Shown: positions 17,859-25,733, counted from the first letter of the stretch. The stretch: 64,000 nt of DNA from Leptospira kmetyi serovar Malaysia str. Bejo-Iso9 (GCF_000243735.2 NZ_AHMP02000001.1:211001-275000); one strand, 5' to 3'. The notes: generated by a model from the sequence alone, not told the origin. A program made the numbers and translations.

Positions 17859-18039
17859 GCATAACGAAAGAGTCTCCTCGACGTTGCGTCTCCGAAGCGC
17901 TTAAGCGCGAGGAGTTGACACGAGGTTCGAGCGAGCCATAGCGAGCGCCCGCGAACCGAAGTGGCAAAGCAATGTGCCGGAGGCCAGAGTGAGAGTTTGC
18001 GGAGCAAATCTCGAACGGAGCGAGGAGACGAAGTTATGC
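17859..18039 (-). repeat. attC-like site 4 (GTCTCCTCG type)
   Basis: R boxes GCATAAC (17859-17865) and GTTATGC (18033-18039); L boxes GTCTCCTCG and CGAGGAGAC are perfect complements. Attached to the membrane-protein gene whose stop lies 14 bases to the right. Confidence 0.82.
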
Positions 18040-18053
18040 GCAGTCAGCATCAC

Positions 18054-19478
18054 CTAATTTCCATTTATTAATCTTTGAAATCGAATATGACCATTTTTCA
18101 TGCTTTGGTAAATTGCAAGAAGTCGAGCATCTATAATTGATTCTTTATTGGTTTTATACTTCTTTTTCGAGGTATTTAATATACTATAATGCTGTTGTGT
18201 ATATCTGAGCGAGCGCATATCCATAGAGGATTTAAGAACTTGAAATGCTTCGCTTTCAGGAAGTGCGAAGAATTCATAAATTGAGGAAAAACGACTGTAG
18301 ATATTTGCACTGGCACTGTCAAGTGCACGCATTTCAATGGAAATTAAAGCTAAGCCTTTGACATAGTAGCGAAGCGGCAACCTTTGAATAATTCTTTGAA
18401 AAGTTATCTGATCAGTAGAATTTAGTAGTTCTTTACCTATATCAACACCGGTAGAAAAGCGCCTGTTCCCAGTTTTGAAAAACAAGAATTGCCTTAAACC
18501 TTTGACAAGAGAATTTGTATATTTGATTTGAGTTCCAATGTGTATATATGAAGAATCATAAAAAACTGAAGCTATTACAAGGAAAACTTGTTCAATATCT
18601 CCATGTCTCTTAGAATACTCCGCCGCGATTGCTTTGAATAATTGCTCTGCACTACGATAAAATTTTGGAGGAATAAACAGATAGATGAGAACATTGCCTC
18701 CTTTGATAGCTTCTGGAAAATTAGCATAACCAGATGCGCGAATTGGTATAAAAGGGTTAGCAGTGACCCATTCTGTAAGAATGCTGCCAATCGCTTGAAT
18801 ATTAGCAAATTTTCCAAGAATAAGATATGGCGTATTTAAATCAAACTCGCGAGAGCGGAAAATATTTGCAAATCGAAGACTAACCTCTTCCGCCTTAATA
18901 AACTCACGTAAATCTTGAACCAGTTTAGCATTTGATTCTGCGCGTTCCGCAATTTCCGAGTATACAGAAGTTCTATCATACTTTCTTCTCCATTTACCTT
19001 CAGGATCTTCTGAGACAAGAAAAGTTCCAATTGTCACCTTATCTTCCTCCGAAAGAGTTGAAATCTCATCACGAAAGAATGCTTCAAATGCAGCAGGGTT
19101 ATCAGCAAAGAAGTGTGATCTTACATAGTCGGCAACTTTTACCATAGACGCATAAGCTTTAGGTTTATCAGATGACTTTCCAAGAAGCCGCGCCCAAAAA
19201 CTATATAAGCTATCAGTCTGCTCTATATCTGGAAGAAATCCAAGCATTCCTTTCATTTTTCTAGCAAGGTGTAGTAAATCCAGATATACCTTAAAACGAA
19301 CAAGGAAGTGACCGACGAATCCCCCAATTAACGAAAATAAACCTCCGGTTATGACAAGTAATACATTTCTCGTTACTTCATGACTCACCAAGAAAGCTAT
19401 AAGCGTTTGAACAACCAAAACAATGATAACATAAGCTACGTAACGTTTTATCGGAATATCTAAAAATGTTTCTTTCAT
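18054..19478 (-). CDS. cassette-borne membrane protein with large cytoplasmic domain, unknown function
   Basis: A 474-residue protein. Two hydrophobic helices occupy about residues 13-65 (VAYVIIVLVVQTLIAFLV and VLLVITGGLFSLIGGFVGHF); the remaining 400 residues are soluble and helix-rich with no motif that I know. The architecture (two N-terminal helices plus a large cytosolic domain) is common among effectors that disrupt membranes, but this is only analogy. Unlike the chromosomal genes around the array it is AT-rich, consistent with acquisition. ATG start; site 5 begins 27 bases upstream. Confidence 0.75.
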   Translation of the reverse strand: MKETFLDIPIKRYVAYVIIVLVVQTLIAFLVSHEVTRNVLLVITGGLFSLIGGFVGHFLVRFKVYLDLLHLARKMKGMLGFLPDIEQTDSLYSFWARLLGKSSDKPKAYASMVKVADYVRSHFFADNPAAFEAFFRDEISTLSEEDKVTIGTFLVSEDPEGKWRRKYDRTSVYSEIAERAESNAKLVQDLREFIKAEEVSLRFANIFRSREFDLNTPYLILGKFANIQAIGSILTEWVTANPFIPIRASGYANFPEAIKGGNVLIYLFIPPKFYRSAEQLFKAIAAEYSKRHGDIEQVFLVIASVFYDSSYIHIGTQIKYTNSLVKGLRQFLFFKTGNRRFSTGVDIGKELLNSTDQITFQRIIQRLPLRYYVKGLALISIEMRALDSASANIYSRFSSIYEFFALPESEAFQVLKSSMDMRSLRYTQQHYSILNTSKKKYKTNKESIIDARLLAIYQSMKNGHIRFQRLINGN

Positions 19479-19505
19479 TTATCTTTTAGTTCCTTTGCTG
19501 ATTGC

Positions 19506-19672
19506 GCATAACGACAAAGCTTCCCGACGTCGCTGGTCCCGAAGGGACGCGAAACGCTTCTTACTAAAATATTTCTCTTTTACTCTTTAACTTCGTGAGC
19601 GAAGCGATGTGGTGGAACCCGGAGCGAGGATCGCACCGCGATTCCGAGCGGAGCGGGAAGCGTTAGTTATGC
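19506..19672 (-). repeat. attC-like site 5 (167 bp, GCTTCCCG type)
   Basis: R boxes GCATAAC (19506-19512) and GTTATGC (19666-19672), L boxes GCTTCCCG and CGGGAAGC. Nearly identical to site 2 and of the same length. Confidence 0.82.
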
Positions 19673-19787
19673 GCTGTTCCGCGAGCCAAAAAAAATTTAT
19701 AAATTGCGCGCTAAGCCTTAAAGCGGAAATACACGCATTCTCTTTTCCAGACTCGACTAAATCCAAATAAAAACGAAGCGGAATGGC
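19673..19787. other. ORF-less cassette body, copy 2
   Basis: About 115 bases with no gene, nearly identical to 16815-16931. With site 5 it repeats the cassette made by site 2 plus its body. Confidence 0.75.
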
Positions 19788-19940
19788 GCATAACGATAGA
19801 TAATTGTCGAAGTTCCGCGCGTCCGAAGGACTTGGCGCGAGGCTTGCTTTGCAAGACGAGTGACAAAGCGGAATTTGGCGAAGCCCAAGCAAGGGTCGCG
19901 AAGCGAACCCGCAGCGCCGCGACAATTTTTAGTTATCTGC
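19788..19940 (-). repeat. attC-like site 6 (AATTGTCG type), retron cassette
   Basis: Left R box GCATAAC (19788-19794); right R box GTTATCTGC (19932-19940). L boxes AATTGTCG (19802-19809) and CGACAATT (19920-19927) pair. The two R boxes differ from each other, but the right one is the complement of site 7's left box GCAGATAAC, at the other end of the same cassette. Confidence 0.8.
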
Positions 19941-20039
19941 TGTGCCGCGCCCCGAATGTCTAACCGGCGTAGCCACGGAAGGCGAAGCCGGTTAGGGAAC
20001 GCCAATAGATTTACGATTTAAGACTTAACGATATGCTCT

Positions 20040-20258
20040 TCAGATATCCAATAAGTCTTTGGGCTTAACTTTTAATCGTTTAGAAAGCTTGAAAATTGAG
20101 TTAGCAGTAAAATTAGCCCTACCCGCTTCAATGTCTTGTAAAGTTCTTACAGGAACTGCGTAATCGCCTTCATCCATATTTTCCTGAGTTAGCCCTTTTT
20201 CCTTCCGAACTTTCTGAATATTTTTTCCGACTTTTACTAAAAATTCTTCGAAATCCAC
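20040..20258 (-). CDS. small XRE-family HTH regulator
   Basis: A 72-residue protein that is essentially one Cro/C1-type helix-turn-helix domain: KVGKNIQKVRKEKGLTQENM, then RTLQDIEAGRANFTANSIFKL. GTG start next to a 49-base palindrome, so probably self-regulating. Divergent from the HTH gene at 20353. It is the only leftward gene in this cassette. Confidence 0.75.
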   Translation of the reverse strand: MDFEEFLVKVGKNIQKVRKEKGLTQENMDEGDYAVPVRTLQDIEAGRANFTANSIFKLSKRLKVKPKDLLDI

Positions 20259-20259
20259 A

Positions 20260-20308
20260 CACGGTATATTGCGGCAGAGTTGACAAAAAGTGAACGCAGT
20301 ATACCGTG
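20260..20308. promoter_or_regulatory. inverted-repeat operator between divergent HTH genes
   Basis: CACGGTATATTGCG (20260-20273) and CGCAGTATACCGTG (20295-20308) are complementary with one mismatch. TTGACA at 20280-20285 lies between the arms. The placement fits an operator bound by one of the flanking HTH proteins and controlling both directions. Confidence 0.65.
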
Positions 20309-20352
20309 GGGCGCATATTCTTTACTAATCTCTGTTCGAAAAGGTTCCTTTT

Positions 20353-20682
20353 ATGATAGGAAAGTCCAAAAACAAGTCTCAAAATTTTGTCCGAAAATGG
20401 CCTAAATCGGAGATCATTAGGAGAATTTCCGAGGAAGAGAAGAAAGCTTTCTATCATCAGCTTAAAGTAGCTAGGATAGAAGCGAACCTTACTCAGGCGC
20501 AAGTTGGTAAAATGATCAAAAGAAGCAGAAGCCAGGTTTCCAAGATAGAATCTGGCAAATGCAGATTATACATGGATGAATTCTTAAAGTTTATGAAGAT
20601 CTATAAGAAATCTCCATTCTTCTTTTACTCTGTATTTACGACCAATGAAATCATTAAATCACCAAAGAGAGCCCGAGTATAA
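20353..20682 (+). CDS. XRE-family HTH protein
   Basis: A 109-residue basic protein. The helix-turn-helix lies at about 40-85 (LKVARIEANLTQAQVGKMI, then RSRSQVSKIESGKCRLYMDE). The basic N-terminal 30 residues and FFFYSVFTT tail are without clear homology. It lies upstream of the structured region and retron genes and may regulate them. ATG start, with AAAGGTTCC upstream. Confidence 0.75.
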   Translation: MIGKSKNKSQNFVRKWPKSEIIRRISEEEKKAFYHQLKVARIEANLTQAQVGKMIKRSRSQVSKIESGKCRLYMDEFLKFMKIYKKSPFFFYSVFTTNEIIKSPKRARV

Positions 20683-20815
20683 TCTGCGAAGCAGTTTTAA
20701 CGAGGGCTATTAGTAAGAGTAAAGCGAGGACTCCGCGTCCCGATCGCGAAGCGTTCGGGTGAACCGGTTCAAAAAACCGGAACAAGCTTTTCTCCATAGG
20801 ATCGCAGAATTGCGA
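20664..20815 (+). other. cluster of three to four stable hairpins before the candidate retron RNA
   Basis: Between the HTH gene and the candidate msr-msd there is a GC-richer stretch with strong hairpins: CCCGA..TCGGG at 20739-20759, CCGGTT/AACCGG at 20764-20780 and TCGCA/TGCGA at 20802-20815, the last followed by six A. A larger pairing AGCCC/GGGCT spans the end of the HTH gene. It could hold a terminator for that gene or be part of a longer structured RNA. Confidence 0.5.
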
Positions 20816-20869
20816 AAAAAATTCGCCACTAGTAAATTTTATGGTTGCTTTTTAAAGGAGACATATTCC

Positions 20870-21117
20870 AATCATCCTTAGCTAAGCAAACCGGCTACTC
20901 GGTGCGAAAGCACTTGGGGATAAATGCCAACCTCTATGTCATTTATCTGGGGTTCCTTTGGAACTAAACTTTCCCTGGCTCTAGCGGGTCCGGGAGGCGG
21001 CGCACGAGGGACGCGCCAGCATGAGAGTAGCAAGCGGTGAAAAACGTTGTTGTGCCGTAATCTCCTACACGAGGGCAGAATCTATGAATTCTGAATTTAA
21101 GGAGAAATAAGATGATT
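20870..21117 (+). ncRNA. candidate retron msr-msd RNA
   Basis: The region upstream of the reverse transcriptase is rich in hairpins and holds no other gene. AATCATCCTTA (20870-20880) can pair with TAAGATGATT (21108-21117), ten pairs with one bulge, like the a1/a2 arms of a retron. TTAGC directly follows a1, so G20881 could be the branching guanosine. Next come a GAAA-capped hairpin (GTGC/GCAC), GTTCC/GGAAC, the GGCGC/GCGCC stem and CAGAAT/ATTCTG. The size, about 248 nt, is normal. The a2 arm contains the ATG of the small gene downstream. Inferred from pairing by eye only. Confidence 0.45.
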
Positions 21118-21252
21118 AAACCATCTCGTAAAAAGCCTAGTAAACGACAGCGTGTTTCGGAAAAGCTACTGAACTGGCTTTGGAAAAATAAGAAAGGAGT
21201 CATTAGACTCCTACTTTTGATCATTGAATTGATCGGGAAGCTATTGAAGTAA
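21112..21252 (+). CDS. 46-residue cationic, hydrophobic peptide in the retron unit
   Basis: Short reading frame with a good AAGGAG motif about 5 bases before the ATG. The N-terminal half is strongly basic (KPSRKKPSKRQR), the C-terminal half hydrophobic and amphipathic (GVIRLLLLIIELIGKLLK), able to lie in or across a membrane. This layout recalls small membrane-acting toxins. It lies between the candidate msr-msd RNA and the HTH-RT gene pair, in the same direction. No family is recognised. The role as effector of the retron is inference. Confidence 0.55.
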   Translation: MIKPSRKKPSKRQRVSEKLLNWLWKNKKGVIRLLLLIIELIGKLLK

Positions 21253-21311
21253 GGACGCAAGATCTGAAACTAACCGCTTACTAACTCGGTAAAATAAATT
21301 GGGGGCAAATA

Positions 21312-21608
21312 ATGCACGAATTTCTGCGGCTGTTACGCGTATTCAACGACTTTAAGGCCAATGAATTTGCAAAGAAACTAGAGATTTCCACAAGTTATCT
21401 CTCAGAAATTGAAAAAGGAAAAAAGAAAGTCACATTAGATATATTGAATAAATATGCGGAGGTCTTAAATACAAAAACTTCAACACTAATGTATATCGCA
21501 GAAGGTTTTGAAAAGGATAGTAATAAGTTTCGCAAAATACTTTCCACTAAGATAGTCGAATTTTTGTATAAAATAGAAAATGAAGCATCAAAAGTACCAC
21601 TCGATTAA
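21312..21608 (+). CDS. XRE-family HTH protein of the retron unit
   Basis: A 98-residue protein with a Cro/C1 helix-turn-helix at about 8-60 (FKANEFAKKLEISTSYLSEI, then GKKKVTLDILNKYAEVLN). The C-terminal 35 residues are helical and charged. A GGGGG ribosome site precedes the ATG. Its last 29 bases overlap the start of the reverse transcriptase gene, so the two are translationally coupled. From memory, some retron types (called type VI) pair the RT with a small HTH protein; this fits. Confidence 0.85.
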   Translation: MHEFLRLLRVFNDFKANEFAKKLEISTSYLSEIEKGKKKVTLDILNKYAEVLNTKTSTLMYIAEGFEKDSNKFRKILSTKIVEFLYKIENEASKVPLD

Positions 21609-22500
21609 AAATAGTCCTTTCTTTCGATTAAAAAGCATTGATAAGCTTGCCGAATATTTAAATACAAAATCAAAAAGACTAATATATCTAGAAAATATGC
21701 CGCTTACAGAAAGATATCGATGTTTTCCGCAAGGAACAAGGGATATACAACAACCAATTGGTTTTAATAGATTCATTCACAACAGGCTTCATACTCTTCT
21801 ATCTAGAATTCTTTCACCAGATTTTGTTTTTTCAGGGAAGAAAGGATTTTCGCATGTAGACAATGCCTTGGCTCATCTAAATAGCAAGTACGCTGCCTTG
21901 ATGGACATCGAAGGATTCTACAGAAATAGCAAAAGAGAATATGTATTTCGGTTTTTTCTTAAAAAATTAGAAATGGCTTCGGATATAGCAAATATTTTAA
22001 CAAACATAGTATGCTTTAATGATTTCATTCCGACCGGAAGCCCATTAAGTCAATTAATAGCTTACTGGGCATATTCAGATATGTTTGAAGAAATTGAAAC
22101 GGTTGCAAGTTCAAACAACTTTATTTTCAGTCTTTTTGTCGATGACTTAACATTCTCCTCACAAGATCGAATACGGCATGATTTTCATTTAGAAATTAAT
22201 GCCATACTAAAATCGTATAGACTGAATATAAAACGCAAGAAACTTCAATATAGATCAAAAAATCAAACGAAAATTATAACTGGTTGTGCAATCACTCCAG
22301 ATAATAAAATCAAAGTTAGAAATAAGCATCGCGTTAAGTACATTAACAATTTGCAACTATTGTTAGGAAGTCACCAGAACCGCAAAGATGAAAAACTAAT
22401 AGATTCAGCTCTGGGATTAATTTCTAGTCTACAAGCAATCGAGCCTCAAATATTTATGGAATCCAAGAGAATCCTAAAACAAAAAATATCTTTTTCTTAA
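21580..22500 (+). CDS. retron-type reverse transcriptase
   Basis: A 306-residue reverse transcriptase of the single-domain retron size. Motif A is ALMDIEGFY (D109), motif B PTGSPLSQ (151-158), motif C FVDDLTFSS (D188, D189; a variant of YADD), and motif 6/7 ITGCAITPDNKIKVRNKHR resembles the VTG-containing block that marks retron RTs. The three catalytic aspartates are present, so it should be active. Expected job: reverse-transcribe the msr-msd RNA into msDNA primed from the branching G. AT-rich, in an integron-like cassette but opposite to the other cassette genes. Retrons act in anti-phage defence. Confidence 0.9.
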   Translation: MKHQKYHSIKNSPFFRLKSIDKLAEYLNTKSKRLIYLENMPLTERYRCFPQGTRDIQQPIGFNRFIHNRLHTLLSRILSPDFVFSGKKGFSHVDNALAHLNSKYAALMDIEGFYRNSKREYVFRFFLKKLEMASDIANILTNIVCFNDFIPTGSPLSQLIAYWAYSDMFEEIETVASSNNFIFSLFVDDLTFSSQDRIRHDFHLEINAILKSYRLNIKRKKLQYRSKNQTKIITGCAITPDNKIKVRNKHRVKYINNLQLLLGSHQNRKDEKLIDSALGLISSLQAIEPQIFMESKRILKQKISFS

Positions 22501-22517
22501 ATTCATTAAAAGATTAA

Positions 22518-22537
22518 GCCTGCCACGGACGGCAGGC
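22518..22537 (+). terminator. hairpin after the reverse transcriptase gene
   Basis: GCCTGCC (22518-22524) pairs with GGCAGGC (22531-22537), loop of six, 17 bases after the stop. No T run follows, so it may be a weak terminator or RNA-stabilising end. Confidence 0.4.
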
Positions 22538-22562
22538 GTATAATTGCGCGGGGCGCGGCATG

Positions 22563-22751
22563 GCAGATAACGAAAGAGTCTCCTCGACGTTTGCGGTTCT
22601 GAAGCGCGCTAAACGCGCGGAAGAATTGGCACGAGGTTTGAGCGAACCTTAGTGAGCGTCTTGCAAACCGAGTGGCAAAGCAAATGTGTCGGAGACCGAA
22701 GTGAGAGTTTGCGGAGCAAATCTCGAACGAAGCGAGGAGACGAAGTTATGC
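22563..22751 (-). repeat. attC-like site 7 (GTCTCCTCG type)
   Basis: Left R box GCAGATAAC (22563-22571), right R box GTTATGC (22745-22751); L boxes GTCTCCTCG and CGAGGAGAC. Upstream of the left box, GGGGCGCGGCA is complementary to the bases after site 6's right box, extending the pairing of the retron cassette ends to about 20 bases. Confidence 0.82.
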
Positions 22752-22805
22752 GGCGTTGCCTGTCTCTTTTAAGATTCAATTTTAGAGCTAGTTATGAAAT
22801 TTAAT

Positions 22806-22831
22806 GAAAAATCTAAGCAAGCGGTTGCTTA
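22806..22831 (-). terminator. intrinsic terminator of the TIR gene
   Basis: On the minus strand TAAGCAA and TTGCTTA (22831-22814) form a hairpin with a four-base loop, followed by GATTTTTC. It lies about 40 bases after the TIR stop codon. Confidence 0.65.
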
Positions 22832-22869
22832 CGCATAATAGATCAAATAGATAATAGTTTCCGCTTAAG

Positions 22870-23568
22870 CTAAACGCTAACCAGCTCAGCGACTTTTGCT
22901 ACAATGTTGGCCATCGAATCTTCGTAAGTGCTCAAGCCACTTCGAGATCCAAGTAAAGGACTAACATCACGAAGTGCATCGTAGGTTGTCTCATGGACAA
23001 TTGGTACAAGCAGATCACGCGCGAGAAGTGCAGAAAGTTCTTTGTCAGCAATCCCCTCTCCTTTTAGGCGGAGTAGCAAAGCAGGAGTTACTAACACAAT
23101 CCCGACTCGCGACTTCGCCAGGCCCTTGTCTATTTCACGGAGCAACGATGTACCGAGGGGAACATCCTTTTCGCTAAACCAAACGGATACACCTTGCGAC
23201 TCAAGCTGGTCATTAAAATCCTTGGCGATCCCTTTCCGGTCGTCCCACGCATGACAAAGAAAGACATCTCGAAGGTCCGGTAAGGAAGCTCGCTTTTCAA
23301 TGTTGTCTCGGACAGGCGTGAGTGCTCGCACCTCAGCAGACGAATAAACAACATGTGAACCTGCTCGTGACCACCTTGGTCTTATACTACTGCTTGACCC
23401 ACTACCACTGACGGTGCTTCCACTTCCCTCCGAACTCCCCGAACTGGAGTAGGAAGAGTAATCATAACTACTACTGTATCGATATCTGGAACGACCACCG
23501 CATGCAGGGCATGCTGCTTCTGCACTTGCTGAACGATGACCTTGAACTGGTGCTGTGCATCTAGCCAT
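22870..23568 (-). CDS. TIR-domain protein with N-terminal zinc-ribbon-like segment
   Basis: A 232-residue protein. Residues 1-25 hold MARCTAPVQGHRSASAEAAC and PACGG, a short cysteine motif (C4, C20, C23) that may bind metal. Residues 30-65 are a low-complexity Ser/Tyr/Gly linker. From about 100 a TIR domain follows: DVFLCHAWDD, then VSVWFSEKDVPLG with the catalytic glutamate E133, and VGIVLVTPALL. It probably cleaves NAD+ on activation, as in Thoeris-like abortive defence. The gene is clearly richer in GC than its cassette neighbours, pointing to separate acquisition. It has its own terminator. Confidence 0.9.
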   Translation of the reverse strand: MARCTAPVQGHRSASAEAACPACGGRSRYRYSSSYDYSSYSSSGSSEGSGSTVSGSGSSSSIRPRWSRAGSHVVYSSAEVRALTPVRDNIEKRASLPDLRDVFLCHAWDDRKGIAKDFNDQLESQGVSVWFSEKDVPLGTSLLREIDKGLAKSRVGIVLVTPALLLRLKGEGIADKELSALLARDLLVPIVHETTYDALRDVSPLLGSRSGLSTYEDSMANIVAKVAELVSV

Positions 23569-23871
23569 ATAACAACCTACCTATTTGTAATTATTGCTTC
23601 GTGCAGTAGATTAATCACTAGTTGGTATATAAATACACATACATTATCTAACTATACGCCTACTTTATGAATTTCGATTATAATAAGTTGTCAAGAAAAG
23701 TGTGAAATTTTTATAAATAAAATTATTGATAATACCTTCAGGCATAATTTTGCATGCAATAGTCAGAGACAGATTCAAGATTTACTTATTATTAGATAAC
23801 AATGAAAGGTTAACATGGATGGCAATTAAACATTAAAATTTAATTCATTTCAAAAAAAGTCGGGTAATGCC
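23569..23871. other. AT-rich leader between the TIR gene and site 8
   Basis: About 300 bases without a credible gene on either strand. It must hold the TIR promoter; several TATAAT-like blocks occur (for example around 23620-23660 on the minus strand) but none is convincing. Confidence 0.5.
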
Positions 23872-24059
23872 GCATAACGAAATAGGCTTCTCGACGTTTG
23901 CGTTTCTGTAGCGCGCCTAAAGCGCGCGGAAGAATTGGAACGAGGTTTGAGCGAACCTTAGTGAGCGTCCTGCAAACCGAGTGACAAAGCAAATGTGCCA
24001 AAGGCCAAGCGAGAGTTGCGAAAGCAATCTCGAAGCGCCGCGAGAAGCCGCAGTTAGGC
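23872..24059 (-). repeat. attC-like site 8 (GGCTTCTCG type)
   Basis: Left R box GCATAAC (23872-23878) but right R box GTTAGGC (24053-24059), so the two are not complementary; the left one instead matches site 7's right box. L boxes GGCTTCTCG and CGAGAAGCC pair exactly. Confidence 0.82.
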
Positions 24060-24090
24060 GAAGGAACGAAATTCACAACTAATGCGTTAC

Positions 24091-24507
24091 TTATTTGTTC
24101 AATATAATAGAGTTAGAATAACTTTCGTAAGCACTTTTAAGAAGTAAATCTGTAATAAACTCGCAAAAATTTACTTCATCAATTAACGGAAATTTATTTC
24201 GATTAGAATTTAAGTTCTTTAGCATAATGTCAACCCTAGAGAATTGACCGCCTTTTGATTTATTGAATTTTTCAAAGATCGCTTCAGCAATTTCTGAATA
24301 TGAGATAGTTTGATTCTTTAATAGCAATAAACCTCTCTTTTGAACTTTAGTTAGACCTTCAACGACTTCATTTCTTTCAAATATGGCATGATTTAAATAA
24401 TCTCCGGCGCTAATTAAGTTGCGCAGATTAAGTTCACTTCCGTCTTTCGTTGAATAATAGAGTGCAGTAAAAACCCAAGCATCTGTCCAATTAAAGTAAT
24501 TATCCAT
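24091..24507 (-). CDS. cassette-borne small protein, unknown function
   Basis: A 138-residue soluble protein. The pattern LNLRNLISAGDYLNHAIFERNEV, then GLTKVQKRGLLLLKNQTISYSEIAEAIFEKF suggests a winged-helix-like fold with two helical repeats. I have a weak memory of similar uncharacterised proteins in mobile contexts but cannot name a family. It is the only gene between sites 8 and 9. ATG start 91 bases from site 9. AT-rich. Confidence 0.7.
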   Translation of the reverse strand: MDNYFNWTDAWVFTALYYSTKDGSELNLRNLISAGDYLNHAIFERNEVVEGLTKVQKRGLLLLKNQTISYSEIAEAIFEKFNKSKGGQFSRVDIMLKNLNSNRNKFPLIDEVNFCEFITDLLLKSAYESYSNSIILNK

Positions 24508-24593
24508 TTTAGTTAGGGAATATCACGGTTAATAATCCCGCTTTAATATTTTTTAGTCGTTATAATTTTTAATGGCTAAGAATACCTTCGTTC

Positions 24594-24782
<189 letters not shown>

Positions 24783-24856
24783 GATCGGTCGCTACTTACA
24801 AAACCCTAATAAATATTATTTATAAGCAATATTTAGTTGAGTTATATTCAATGATT

Positions 24857-25303
24857 TTAATCTTCTAACCATTCTTCAGTAGTTCGAAATCGATTCAAGC
24901 CGACTGCTTCAAATTCATCTGAGCTCCCGCTTTCAACAACTATTCCAAAATACTTCAACCCGTCGTTTATCGAGCTTTTATTTTCCGAATAGACAGATAT
25001 AGTTTTTCCGTTTTCAAAAACTTCGCTACACTGCCCTCCGGATCCACCAAAGTATTCAGTTTCAAAATACATCACTTTGCCAGAAATTGAAAGATCCTTC
25101 AAAAACGTTTGAATCATTTCATTATATAAGTAAGCCTTACCAATTTCTGGACTTTCAGAGGAGCTAATCTTATTTAATAATACATCTGAAAGTGGAATAA
25201 ACTTCAAATCACTTTCTAAATCAATAATTTTGGCTTTTGAATTAAATTCTTTGAATTTTTTAACTGATTTTTCAGTTATTAAGAATCCTTGTACAATATG
25301 CAT
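24857..25303 (-). CDS. cassette-borne small protein, immunity-like
   Basis: A 148-residue soluble acidic protein. The segment VMYFETEYFGGSGGQCSEVF resembles the YFETEYFGG-type motif that I associate with immunity proteins of polymorphic toxin systems, and the C-terminus (VGLNRFRTTEEWLED) fits that too. No toxin partner is seen in the cassette, so it may act as orphan immunity. Family assignment is a weak memory. ATG start, 63 bases from site 10. Confidence 0.7.
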   Translation of the reverse strand: MHIVQGFLITEKSVKKFKEFNSKAKIIDLESDLKFIPLSDVLLNKISSSESPEIGKAYLYNEMIQTFLKDLSISGKVMYFETEYFGGSGGQCSEVFENGKTISVYSENKSSINDGLKYFGIVVESGSSDEFEAVGLNRFRTTEEWLED

Positions 25304-25366
25304 CGAATACTTCTTTTATTTACGTTATCTATATTTGTCGTTTCAGTATAACTTGAAGCGACTGTC

Positions 25367-25533
25367 GCCTAACGACAAAGCTTCCCGACGTCGCTGTTCC
25401 CGAAGGGACGCGAAACGCTTTTTACTAAAATGCTTCTTTTTACTAATTAACTTCGTTGAGCGAAGCGATGTGGTGAAACCCGGAGCGAGGATCGCATTGC
25501 GATTCCGAGCGGAGCGGGAAGCGTCAGTTAGGC
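25367..25533 (-). repeat. attC-like site 10 (167 bp, GCTTCCCG type)
   Basis: R boxes GCCTAAC (25367-25373) and GTTAGGC (25527-25533), L boxes GCTTCCCG and CGGGAAGC. Same length and core as sites 2 and 5. Confidence 0.82.
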
Positions 25534-25655
25534 GTCCGTTCCCGCGAGCATCTTGAACCATTTCAAATAAACCCTTACAACTGAATGAAACAAGCAACGC
25601 ACCCATCTTCTCAAACTAAGCCAAACCCTTCCGAGGAAAGCGCAGCGGGTATGGC
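25534..25655. other. ORF-less cassette body, third type
   Basis: About 122 bases with no gene, different from the other two ORF-less bodies but with the same site type. It is the cassette nearest the recombinase, that is, the last inserted if the integron model holds. Confidence 0.65.
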
Positions 25656-25733
25656 GCCTAACTCCAACTCTGCGAGTTTCGTAAAAACGTTAGCAAACCC
25701 AGAATAGCCGAAGGGCGTAAAAACGCACAAGGG
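25656..25733 (-). other. attI-like junction between array and recombinase
   Basis: A lone R box (GCCTAAC at 25656-25662, GTTAGGC on the minus strand) with no L-box palindrome to its right. A second weak core, GTTAGCA, is at 25690. Position between the recombinase stop codon and the first cassette fits the primary attachment site of an integron. Confidence 0.5.

Noticed and set aside
19587..20005. Leftward frames over sites 5 and 6
   Set aside because: Same reason: repeat-derived frames that mirror the palindromes; similar frames appear at each site.
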